Below are positions 45,516 to 56,575 of a stretch of 64,000 nucleotides of DNA, one piece after another. The notes below the pieces were generated by a model, which did no database searches, was not told the DNA's origin, and worked only from the letters and a program-made list of their open reading frames with translations. Origin of the DNA: Simmondsia chinensis (taxonomy: Eukaryota; Streptophyta; Magnoliopsida; Caryophyllales; Simmondsiaceae); the NCBI GenBank assembly GCA_018398585.1, contig JAGTTD010000007.1, positions 6,207,320-6,271,319 of the forward strand, written 5' to 3'. The translations under genes were made by a program, and so were the position numbers. Numbering within the stretch: the stretch's first letter is position 1; every line of letters begins with the position of its first letter.

Positions 45516-48500
45516 ACCAATTTAGCGGGGTAGTATGTTTCTATGCTTCTAGGCTTCCATGCTTTTATGCCCATTTCTATGCTTCTATGCTTCTAGGCCT
45601 CTAGGCTTCCATGCCTCCATGCGTACATGCATACTAGCTTACATACTTGCTTACTTACTTACTTGTTTACTTGTTTAAACGCTTACGTGCATATTTGCTT
45701 AGCAAGATATCACACTTTACATGCTCTTCATACAGGTGCCACATACCCATAGTAACCCATAATAACTATCGTATCTATCAAATACCAGGTTGGAGGTCCT
45801 CGGAAATAGTTTCTTGTCAGGGTCTCACCCTGATGGGGTAAGGCTGCGTACATCCTACCCCTCCCAGACCCTGTGCAAGCAGGAGCTCGTGAGGCACTGG
45901 GTTGTGATGATGATGATGATGACTTTAATATAATAGTATTAATATTTGTTTATTGCTTATTATGTGATATTTAGAAAACTATTTTTTAAAATGTGAGATT
46001 ATCTTTTAATTATTTATAATACTAGTACATATTTAAAATATTTTATAGACATATTATAATTATTTTAATACAATATTTAAATTTGGTTTTCTGACCATTT
46101 TTTATATTTAAAATTATTTTTTATACATATGAAAATTATTTTAAAGTCAAATTAAAATTTTTAAGATATTAAAAATCGTTATAAAAACTATTATATTATA
46201 TATTTGTATGATATATATTTTAGTAAACTTGTGGATTTGGTAGCTTTTGATATTTTATTAGTGTTGCACTTGAAGGAAGTGTTAGAAATTATTTTTTCAA
46301 ATATATAATTGTAATTTAAATATTTATAATACTATGACATATTTAAAATATTTTACAATTATTTTAATGTTACTTATTAATTTTTTGATATTTAATCTCT
46401 TTTACTTTCATTTAAGACTTTCAATATTCCTTTTATTTTTATAGCTATGTAAATCATTATTATCATCATTTTTTAATTCAAATTTATTTTTTTATTGTAA
46501 TCTCATGTTATCTTGTCTAGATTTCTTATTATATTAATTATGCTAGATTAGTTATTTTTAATACGATAAATTTACAGTATGCAATAGTGTAATGGTAAAT
46601 GTATTTATTAGTATATTATTAAATAGTATATTGATAGAAAAATTATTGTGTTATATGAGTATACGTTATATTTCAATATACTAGTAATTTTGGTAACTTT
46701 TACAAATTTTTAGTGTGGCGCTTTAATATAACACTACCAATATTCGTTTATTGTTTATTATATGATATTTAAAAAAATATTTTTTAAAATGTGAAATCAT
46801 CTTTTAATTATTTATTATACTAGTACATATTTAAAATATTTTATAGACATATTATAATTATTTTAATGTAATTTATAAAATTACAAATATTTAAATTTTA
46901 TTTTATGAACATTTTTTATATTTAAAATTATTTTTTATACATATAAAATTATTTTAAAGTCAAATTCAAATTTTTAAAATTTTAATTTTTATGTCAAATT
47001 TGAATTTTTAAGATTTTAAAAATTGTTATAAAAACTATTATATTATATATATATTTCAGTAAACTCGTGGGTTTGGTAGATTTTGATATTTTGTTAGTAT
47101 TGCATTTGAAGGAAGTGTTAGAACTTATTTTTTCAAATATATAATTATAATTTAAATATTTATAATACTATGACATATTTAAAATATATTTTAAATGTTT
47201 CACAATTATTTTAATGTTACTTGTGAATTTTGTAATATTTAACCTCTTTTCCTTTTATTTAAGACTTTCAATCTTCCTTTTTATTTTTCACAGATATGTA
47301 AATTATGATTATCGTTATTTTTTAGTTCAAATTTTATTTTTCATTTTAATCTCATGTTATCTTGTCTAGATTTCTTATTATATTATTTTTGTTGGATTAG
47401 TTTTTTTTTTTTAATATGATAAATTTATAGATTATAACAGTGTAATGGCAAATATATTTGTTAGTATGTTATTAAATAACATATTGATAAAAAAATTATT
47501 GTATTATATGGGTATATGTTATATTTTAATATATTCATAATTTTGGTAACTTCTATAAATTTTCAGTATTGCACTTTAATATAACACTATTAATATCCTT
47601 TTATTGTTTATTAGATGATATTTATTTAAACTATTTTTTAAAATGAGAAATTATCTTTTAATTGTTTAAAATATTAGTACATATTTAAAATATTTTTTAG
47701 ACATATTATAATTATTTTAATATGATTTATAAATATTTAAATTTGAATTTATGAACATTTTTTATATTTAAAATTATTTTTATGTATATTAAAAATTTTT
47801 TAAAGTCAATTTGAATTTTTAAGATATTAAAAATTGTTATAAAAACTATTATATTATATATTTATATGATATATATTTCAGTAAACTCGTGGATTTGGTA
47901 GCTTTTGATATTTTGTTAGTGTTTCACTTCAAGGAAGTGTTAGAAATTATTTTTTCAAATATATAATTATAATTTAAATATTTATAATACTATGACATAT
48001 TTAAAATATATTTGAAATATTTTACAATTATTTTAATGTTACTTATAAATTTTTTAATATTTAATCTCTTCTCATTTTATTTAAAACTTTCAATCTTCCT
48101 TTTATTTTTACAGTTATGTAAACCGTTATTATCATCATTTTTTAATTCAAAATTTATTTTTTTTATTGTATTCTCATGTTACCTTGTTTAGATTTGTTAT
48201 TATATGAATTTGTTAGATTACTTTTTTAATATGATAAATTAACTATATACAATAGTGTAATGGTAAATGTATTTGTTAGCATATTATTAAATAATATATT
48301 GATAAAAAATTATTGTATTATATGGGTATATGTTACATTTCCATATACTCATAATTTTGGTAACTTTTATAAATTTTCAGTGTTGCACTTTAATATAACT
48401 TTAATAATATCCGTTTAGTATTTATTATATGGTATTTAGAAAGCTATTTTTTAAAATGTAAAATTATCTTTTAGTTGTTTATAATACTAGTACATATTTA

Positions 48501-48674
48501 AAATATGTTGAAGATGCATTTTAATTATTTTGGTATAATTTATGAATTTTAAAAATATTTAAATTTGATTTTATGAATATTTTTGATATTTAAAATTACT
48601 TTTTATAAATTTTAAAATTATTCCAAAGTCAAATTTGAATTTTTAAGATATTATAAATTGTTATAAAAACTATT

Positions 48675-48788
48675 GCCTTTCATAAGGGTATCCCCCTAAT
48701 GGAGTAAGGCTGTGTACATCCTACCCCTCCCAAACCCTACTCATGCAGGAGCCCTTGTGGCACTGGGCCTGTTGGTGTTGTTGTTATC
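48675..48788 (+). mobile_element. RTE LINE 3' tail in repeat unit 4
   Basis: Flanked by AAAACTATT at 48666-48674 and 48789-48797. It contains only the last ~110 bases of the LINE (AAGGCTGTGTACATCCTACC, CAGGAGCCCTTGTGGCACTG) and ends in GTTGTTG. The surrounding unit continues as in the other copies. Confidence 0.85.
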
Positions 48789-48977
48789 AAAACTATTATA
48801 TTATGTATTTGTATGATATATATTTTAATAAACTCGTAGGATTGGAAACTTTTGATATTTTGTTAGTGTTGCACTTGAAGAAAGTGTTGGAAATTATTTT
48901 TTCAAATTTATAATGGACTTGTATAATTATATTACTAATTCTGTTTATTTTATGTTTGGGTGATAAACATAGAAATT

Positions 48978-51320
48978 ATGGCATACAATGTAGTGACATT
49001 GTTGTGTCATTGTGATGGAGATATGGTACAAAATATTGATGGTGTTGATTACATGAGTAAAAGATAGTTTTTACGCAGGGTGCAACCCGGAATTGAAGGG
49101 AATGATGCATGAATCCACTGGGGGGATAGTACCACATTTGATATTGTGATAACATGGAAAATATTGTTATCCCAAAATCTTATGTGATATACACCTATTG
49201 AGATCAGTTGTCCAGTGGATTTGAGCTCTATGTTCGAATTTGCTTTAGAAAGTAGGTCGACATACATAGAACTATATCTAGACGCTGTGGATGTTGCAAG
49301 AAGACCTCAATAGCTTGCATCGCATAGCCAATTTGAAGCTTCAGGCCCGTCTAGAGGTCCTGATGGGGGCATTTCATTGCTAGCTAGAATGATTGCAAGC
49401 GAGAATATAAATATGTTTGATGGAGCTTATGCCAACAATTATTCCGAGGCATCTGATGAAGATGCAGATGTGGGGATTGACGAATGTCAGTCAAAACCAA
49501 ATAATGTTGCAGGTCCTTCAGTTGCCCAAGCCCTTGTACTTGAGTTCGACGACAATACTTAGGCAGACCAGGCAGTATGTTCTGACTGGGAGGAAGGTAG
49601 AAGACTAGGGTCAACAGGATCTGTATTGGCGGAGGGACACTTATTCCAAACCAAGAATGATTTAGTGGTTGAATCGTCATTATATAGCCCTAAGGTGTGT
49701 ACAAGCACCAAAATATGAGTGGTATTTGCGTGGGGCACTCAAACAAAAGCTAGGGTTGTTTGAGATTTCAGTTTTGAGGGGGCGACATACATGTTCTAAC
49801 ACTGTATTAGCAGAAGACCACCATCACCTGACCTGGAATTTTGTTGCGAATATGGTGTCACCTATTGTATCTACTGATCTTAAAATTAATATTGCAGCAA
49901 TTAGACCAGCAGTTCAATAATAACATGGGTACGTTATTTCTTATCGGAAGGCGTGGAAAACAAAGCAAGAAGTGCTGGAGCAGTTGTTTGGCTCGCATGA
50001 GGAAGCATTTCCAATGCTACCTAAGCTGCTCTCTGTATTGCAACAATCCAATCTAGGCACTATTGTCTACTGGCAGTATAAGAGCCAATCAGCCGGGGAA
50101 GCAATATTCAAAGGAGTTTTTTGGGCGTTCGGGCTATCCATAGAGGGCTTCAAATGTTGTCTTCCATTGCTCAGTGTCGATGGTACCCATTTGTACGGGA
50201 AATACATGGGAAAGTTGCTGGTTGCTATCGCATTTAACGCAAACAACGGTCGGTATCCATTGCATTTTGCTTTGATCGACCAAGAGGATGCATGGAATTG
50301 GAGTTGGTTTCTTTTATGTCTATGAACCTATGTGACAGGCGAGTGCTCCCCTATGTGTATAATATTTGATCGACATGCTCGAATCAAGCATGGGATGTCA
50401 CTCGTTTGGCCTGAGCCTAAAGGGCAACATCGATACTGCACTCACTACCTAGTCAGTAACTTCAACCGTAGATTCAAAAATCATACACTGAAGAAGAGGT
50501 TGAGTGCGACGATGAGGAAGCCTTCTACGAGGAAGTTCGACACTATGTAAGATCAGTTGATCCACATCAATAATGAGGTCAGGGAGTGGAGCAAGAGAGA
50601 GCCAAAAGAACGTTGGGTGCTTTCATGCGATAGTGGTTATCATTATGGTAACATGACCACTAATATATCGAAAGTGTTCAACTGTGTTTTGAAAGGGCGA
50701 CGAGCACTCCCGGTAACTGCCCTTGTTGAATTGACATTTTACCGATGCAACAAATACTTCATCAATCGCAGGTATGTAGCTGGGAAATATTTCACTGGTG
50801 TTTCCATGGCCACCTTATGTCTTCACTATTATAGAGCGTGTCGCCATGAAATCAAGGATACATATAGCGACATTGTTTGATCGAAACACCATTGAGTTCC
50901 AGGTGACAACTCCTAGCCGTCAGACTGAATCAAGGATCAGAGGGGTGATTTACAACACTGTAACACTGGCTGCATGGAATTGCACGTGTGGTGCATGGCA
51001 ACTATTTCATTGTCTGTGTTCAGATGTGATGGCGTGTTGTACCACATGTAAGATCGACTATGGACAGTATGTTGATCAGATGTACAGCCTTCACATGTAT
51101 GCAAGCACGTATGCTCCATTGTTTCACCCCCTTGCTGATCAGTCTAGATGGATGGAGTACCATGGGCCTATAGTGGTTGTAGATCACACTAGGCGGAGAA
51201 TTGATAGAGGACTGCCACATTCAACTTGGATACATAACGAAATGGATGTCAGGGAGGGCTCGTTCAAGAATAAATATAGCATATACAATCAAAGAGGTCA
51301 CAATAAAAAAAATATATCCT
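48978..51320 (+). pseudogene. Mutator-like (MULE) transposase, degenerate
   Basis: Begins MAYNVVTLLCHCDGDMVQNI at 48978 and is broken by many stops. The N-terminal and acidic middle part (49377-49560, DEDADVGIDECQ) is followed by the MULE transposase core near 49990-50550: SIEGFKCCLPLLSVDGTHLY with the first catalytic Asp, GKLLVAIAFNANNGRYPLHF, DAWNWSWFLLCL, and RYCTHYLVSNFNRRFKN. At 50930-51060 lies a SWIM zinc finger, CTCGAWQLFHCLCSDVMAC, in which the usual CxH histidine is replaced by Asp (CSD). Transposases of this type excise and reinsert Mutator-like elements. At least ten stops or frameshifts make it inactive. The tandem 0.83-kb array directly precedes it. Confidence 0.85.
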
Positions 51321-51521
51321 AATATACAGCGACAAATTTGTAATTAGGTTCATAGCTTCATTTCATTCATTCTGTACTGTAATACGTAGTATTAACAAAT
51401 GTAATTATATAATAATATATGTAATTTTGTTGTTATGCTGTGATCGAATGGAATGATGGAATATCTGTAATGTTCTTTTTAGCCATGGGTATTGGTTACT
51501 ATTTTTAATTTTTTCAGAGAG

Positions 51522-52039
51522 ATGGTAAGAATATGGGTAGGACATACTTTGAGTGTTCGATATAGTGAGCAGCATCCTGCTCCAGATGACAGATCAGTGT
51601 TGCGTCTTCAAGAATAGCATCGATAGGAAGATAGGTGGCATGGAGTGATATATTAATAATCAATGTTTAGTCGTAAAATATCATGTTTTAATTATTCGAA
51701 TAGTTGACTGATATATTTGATGTCTTTGTGTTACAGATCGAGGACAAGATTAGGGTGAGGCAACACCGTCTGTCACGCCTTCACCCATTAGTACGACCAT
51801 ATGCCGTAGAGGCTGGTTTCATTGGAGTGACCCAAATAGGTCACATCAAAATTGATAACCCTTTGATTGGTGCTTTGCCAGAGAGGTGGAGGCAGGAGAC
51901 ACATATATTCCACCTACGTGTTGGGGAGATGACGCCAACACCATGTGGTGTTGCCGTCCTATTAGGTCTACATGTAGACGGCCGGCCAGTCACTAGTACC
52001 TCTCGCTACTCTTGGAGGAACCTATGCCATGAGTTATTG

Positions 52040-52070
<31 letters not shown>

Positions 52071-52560
52071 AAAGCAAGCATTGAAGGGTAGCATGGTAAG
52101 TTCTCGACGGTTGAAGGAACTGTGTGAAGAGGACCCCCCAGAGAACGCTGATGAGCAAGTGCTGTTGCAGTATGCTAGACGCTACATCCTTGATATGTTT
52201 GGCTTCATGTTGTTCACCAACAACACTAGAAATTTAACATCACTCGTCTGCCTTCCGTTGCTTAAAACGATGGAGGGGTGCGGTCAGTACTACTGGGGGT
52301 TAGTAGTGCTCACCAACCTGTACAGGCAAATGTGCCGATGTTGCATGAGTGGCGGTAGGCAACTCGACGGATGTGTTTTATTGCTCTAGGTATGGATAGC
52401 AATGATATTGCCGTTTAATTATTCAATGTGTTAAATTTCTAATTTCTACAATTTATCATGTGCAGTCGTGGTTGTAGGTGCATCTACACATCGGTCAACC
52501 AATTATCTCCCCCCCCACACAATTGAAATCAAGTTGTAGGCAATGATCCGCTGCCGCCAT
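51522..52560 (+). pseudogene. Plant mobile domain (PMD, MAIN/PP7-long-form-like) gene, degenerate
   Basis: First exon from ATG 51522 encodes RYSEQHPAPDDRSVLRLQE and HR*EDRWHG with stops. The second starts after the acceptor at 51736: HRLSRLHPLVRPYAVEAGFI, LPERWRQETHIFHLRVGEMT, TPCGVAVLLGLHVDGRPVTS and WRNLCHELLG, all hallmarks of the PMD. After a 27-base C run (52044-52070) it resumes with EQVLLQYARRYILDMFG and GQYYWGLVVLTNLYRQMC. An intron of about 75 bases follows 52389, with the next exon starting near 52467. PMD genes occur both as host meristem genes and inside MULE and Ty3 elements. The same-strand position 0.2 kb after the MULE transposase suggests it belongs to the transposon. Its biochemical role is not established. 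Confidence 0.85.
52044..52070 (+). repeat. 27-base poly(C) run inside the PMD frame
   Basis: An uninterrupted run of 27 C between GGGCG and AAAGCAAGC, with no counterpart in the protein family. It may be slippage in a dead gene or an assembly error. Confidence 0.9.
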
Positions 52561-52599
52561 TGGGAACTCAGTAAAAGAAAATATTTCGCACCTCTTCCT

Positions 52600-53765
52600 T
52601 TAATGTATATGTAATATTAAGTACGTATTGAACTTTAAGTTACGGCATATATGACAAAAGTCCCCATTAAAAATTGCCCTTTTAGTTACGCGACTCAAAT
52701 TTTGGAACTTCTAGTCATCCAACTCTCAAAAAAAGTTCCATTTAGTTACCGAAGTAATTTTAAAAGAACAAGTTAGTCACCCAACTCAATTTTGGAAAAT
52801 TTGGTCACCCAACTCCTGATAAAAATCTCATTTAGTCACCCAAATAATTTAAAATTAATTAAATTCACTACTCAAGTAAAAAATAACAAACTTAATCATA
52901 TTTATGAATTATTTATTTCATTGATATGCAATTTTCTGACTTTATTAAAATTTATCAATTATTTTTTCCAAAATAATTGTTCATGTTTTATTTTATAATC
53001 AAATTATTATTTCACTATTAATATTACGTAAAAATTAAAAGATAAGTAATTAATTTTTCCATAAAATACAACATAACAAATAATTTAAACAAAAAATGAC
53101 CCAAAATAATTTACATATAGTTACAATTGTAAAAAACTAAAAAGTAAAAATATTTACTTTAAATTAAATACTTAATCAAAATTTTTCTCTTAAACTCATC
53201 CTAAGAATAATTTCCCTCCCAAATAGCATATTTACGAAAATAAAATAAAATAAAATATAAATTGATTAAAATAGCATATTTACTCAAACTTGATTTCAAC
53301 TTGATTAAAATAAAATTTACCAAAATAGCATATTTACAAAAATATTTAGCAAAATAGACGTCTATCCGTACAAATATAAATTACAGTGCAAAACGCGACG
53401 TAGATCTACAATTAAGTTCACCATGGTGTCGTGAGGGTGGGGACTCCGAGTGAACCGAGAAACTATGTCGTGGAGGAAGTTCACATTTACCTCCCACCGC
53501 CGTATGTAAATAACAGTAGTCAACTCTTTCGTTTTCCAGAATCTGTCTGAATTCTTGTCCCTCGTCGGCAGCATCCATTGCACTACTGCAGCTAGTTAGC
53601 CGTTCTGTAGAGATAGCCTGTACACTATTGCCAACAACGTTACGTACTGCCTTAGCTGCCCTTTTACCCTGCTATCTAAGAACATTGATCCGGCACATAG
53701 TACGTTAACATGTTAGCCAACCATAATGCAGAACAAGTAAATGGGATAAATGTTTTCAAAGCACT
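52600..53765. other. AT-rich spacer with an unassigned minus-strand exon-like stretch
   Basis: 52660-52870 carries repeated TTTAGTCACCCAA/CAACTC words of the kind seen in plant MITE or MULE arms. 53220-53350 repeats AAAATAGCATATTTAC three times. On the minus strand 53583-53362 is open and of more balanced base composition, starting MQWMLPTRDKN or, in another frame, MDAADEGQEFRQ. I do not recognise it. It could belong to the right end of the MULE. Confidence 0.4.
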
Positions 53766-53767
53766 TA

Positions 53768-54928
53768 CTACAATTATTTTTGCGTTAACTCTTAAATTGG
53801 GATTATTAATTGTAACACGGGAAGTGGTTTAGGCTACAAGCTTCAACCTACTAAGATAATATTGTCAGTATTGCGTATTAACCCTATCTAACTAAAGCAT
53901 AAGGAAAATAGGCTCTATCTAACGTATTGTTAATTATTACGTATTGACCCTATCTAACTAAAGCATAGGAAAGATATGCTTTAATTAACAATTTGATTAA
54001 TATTATTGCTTGATTAATTAATCTTAAGGCTACAAGTACAAAGAATTAATTTATAAATATGAATATCAATAATTAAAGGTTACAAACTCAATAATCATAT
54101 CAATTGAATAAACAATAAAAATATAATACTTCAAAATATTTATATCGACCAAGCAATTCATGTAAATAAACAAATTAACCCAAATTAAAAGTAAACAAAA
54201 GTAAAGGCTAATACTTCGTTTAACCCCAGAGAGCAAGTTAGCTCTCCATCAAGAATGAACCGGTGATGGAGAAGATGAACGAACTCATGTCGATTTTTAC
54301 GCTAATTTCGCTCTCGTTCTAATTTAACAAAAAAAGGAAAAATAATCTGAGAGAAAGAGAGAGCTAAGAGAAAGAGAGAGAGGCGGTGAACCCCAGAGAG
54401 TGGAACTCCAAAATCGAACGCCCCCAAAATCAGGAACTTCTCTCCCTTTTAAATTGAAGCCGTTGTTGCTAACAAAACCCTAAGTCGGTGCTGGTGGTGG
54501 GCCAGAGGTCTAGGACGATGAGCCAGTGAAGATGGGCTGCGTTTGGGCCGAGGTTGATGATGGCCTGCGTTTGTTGTTGGACCGAACAGGGATCGAAGAT
54601 GATGGTGTGTGCTGTCTTTGGGCTGGAGTCGGTGATGTTTGGGCCTGCATTTGTTGGTGATGGACCTGCTGGTGGGCCGAGGTTGATGATGACGGTGTGG
54701 GTTCGGTGCGGGCCTGTTTATACATTGTTTTCCCGAATCTCGATTGACTTGATTTAATTATTTATGCATCGAATTTGCCTTATTTGCACCAAAATTTGAC
54801 AATTTTCGGAACTTGAATTTCAAACCTGTTAAACGTAAAAATTGCCAAAATGAGTGTAGAACTATAATTAAATAAATGCAAAACAATTAAAATAACACTT
54901 AAAAGATGCATAAATCTGAGATACATCA
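53768..54928 (-). repeat. Truncated 3' LTR of the Athila element
   Basis: Starts next to the polypurine tract and aligns with the first ~1150 bases of the 5' LTR. The last ~250 bases corresponding to 61003-61255 are absent; unrelated AT-rich DNA begins instead. It includes small extra tandem segments (AGAGAAAGAGAGAG near 54350-54385). Confidence 0.8.
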
Positions 54929-56220
54929 ACACCCCCACACCTAATCTTTGCTAGTCCTCGAGCAAAGCATAGAATAGACATAACGACTTCAGTGACCAAC
55001 TACCCCAACCATCCCAACCTTCACCAAGTTTTCCGAGATTAACAACTATATTACAATTCAAGAAAAGATTAAATCATCTAGAGCATTCTCCAATTCCATG
55101 AATTTAGATGATTAAACGTCAAAACTCGTCATAGAATTTTATTAACCCTGCATCAATTAATAGGAATTACTCAAGTAATGCACAAGTGAAAGTGAATCGG
55201 ATTTTATGCCACAGAATCTCCTCAAATTCTCGCTTCCAACCAAATATATAAAGATTTTGTGCACCTGCACCATTGAATCACCTAAACATATGCCTATACA
55301 TAGAGAAATTTTAAGTGGCATATAAGTGACCACTTTTCAACATTCTGACCTCAGTAGAGCACAAAAGAACATCTTTATCATGAATGTATACCAATTTTTA
55401 CTATTTCTTTTTCTTTTGCCTTTTTCTTTTGGAGGAAACCCTTTTTTTCTTCTTTTTTGCCTTTTCATTTTTTTTCTTTTTGTTTCCTCTTTCTTTTCTG
55501 TCCATTTTTTGAATTTTTTTTTTAACACGCACTATATCACTGCAATTGACATTTGACTAACCAGTGCTTTGCATAACATCAAGGGCAAGGATTAGGATAA
55601 GGCAATAGCGCAGGCTTGCAAAACTCAAGATATATAAGGTTGTTTACTCAAATTCTTCAGATTTTTCGCAACACGAAAGTCCTGTGCTCAGTGAATATGT
55701 GAGCAGCATGAGTAAAACCCATTAATATCAACAATGATCAACAATACTCATTAACAAGTATGAAGTAGAATCATTTAACTTCATGGAATTAAGAGAACAA
55801 AATAAACAACTAATCCCATTGTTATTATAACATACGCGTCGATCAGGGAACACTTGGTTAAACGGTTATAATGCACGCTCAAAATGCAAAAAAGATGCCA
55901 AAATTATAAAAATTTGACCAAGAAAATGAGAACATGCAAATGAGCCTCACCCCCACACCTAAATCATGCATTGTCCTCAATGCAACAACATCAATCATTA
56001 AAGCACAAGAGATAGGTGAGATGGAGCAATACAACCCGACGAGACGACGTGGACATGTATATAGGAATCCTTTAACCTGACAAAAGAACCTGAAAAGAGA
56101 GAAAACAAACCTCAAAGCAATTAATTAGTTCAAAAAAGAAATTAAAAACAAGAAATAACAAATCTAGGTTGCCTCCTAGGAGCGCTAAATTTTACGCCTT
56201 TAACCGGGCGCAGTGAATCA
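54929..56220 (-). other. Athila 3' non-coding region between pol and 3' LTR
   Basis: Pyrimidine/purine-rich stretch with two CACCCCCACACCTAA words (54930 and 55950 regions) that on the minus strand are polypurine-like. In many Athila elements an env-like frame may lie here, but I see none: open frames at 55326-55556 are T-rich low complexity. Confidence 0.5.
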
Positions 56221-56228
56221 AACAGAGA

Positions 56229-56575
56229 TCAAGTATCAGTCATGGTGTCCATCAAGGAGACAACTTCGATAAGTTTTCCATCAGCAATGCCATTCAACTC
56301 AACTACAGGTTTAAGCCTTTGACCATTTACGGTGAACCCACGACCATCTTTAGGGTGGTCTATCTCAATAGCATCCGAGGGGTATACCTGCTTAACTACA
56401 AGAGGACCATCCACCTAGACCTTAACTTATCAGGAAAAAAACGCAATTTGGAATTAAAAAGCCAAACCTTTTGATTAGGAGCAAATGTTTTCCTTAAAAT
56501 ATGTTCATCATGAAAAGCCTTGGTTTTAGCTTTATAAATCTTTGCATTCTCATAAACTTCATTTCTTAGTTCTTC
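56229..56575 (-). pseudogene. Athila integrase C-terminal remnant
   Basis: Minus-strand sequence gives [20 protein letters not shown], then [14 protein letters not shown] and, after a one-base shift, [20 protein letters not shown] and FTVNGQRLKPV, the end of Ty3/gypsy integrase. It joins directly to the RNase H frame at about 56575, so the HHCC and DDE core (roughly 1 kb expected) is deleted. Confidence 0.75.

Larger units (their letters stand above)
41573..45921 (+). mobile_element. Near-full-length RTE LINE (4.35 kb) in repeat unit 1
   Basis: Target duplication ACTTTAATATAA occurs at 41561-41572 and 45922-45933. A 5' UTR of ~0.7 kb, with CT and poly-C runs and CCACCACC repeats, precedes one broken polyprotein. 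Near the end are a TATGCTTCTAGGCTTCCATG-type repeat (45533-45690) and the common 3' tail AAGGCTGCGTACATCCTACC, closing in (GAT)n instead of (TTG)n. The duplication shows that the whole unit 41573-45921 inserted as one piece. It is the reference copy for the eight RTE pieces in this window. Confidence 0.88.
40778..48910. repeat. Four tandem copies of a ~0.83-kb AT-rich unit, with LINE insertions
   Basis: A landmark CTTGTCTAGATTTC (or its variant) occurs at 40897, 46512, 47361 and 48183. Spacings are 849 and 822 bp for the last three, and about 0.81 kb for the first after removing the RTE insertions at 41059-41514 and 41573-45933. Other conserved blocks are TATGGGTATATGTTATATTT, TTTCAGTGTTGCACTTTAAT, ACTAGTACATATTTAAAATA and AACTCGTGGATTTGGTAG. 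There is no open frame. The array stops less than 100 bases before the MULE transposase start. Confidence 0.85.

Noticed and set aside
2209..48788. Recurrent GGCTGCGTACATC words as a CRISPR-like or satellite repeat
   Set aside because: They are scattered, in both orientations, with LINE target duplications; no regular spacing.
54510..54725. Gln/Ser-rich minus-strand open frame
   Set aside because: Lies within the Athila LTR and reflects its GATG/GGGCC repeats.
55326..55556. Phe/Leu-rich membrane-like frame and its Lys-rich antisense
   Set aside because: Produced by T-rich low-complexity sequence in the Athila 3' non-coding region.
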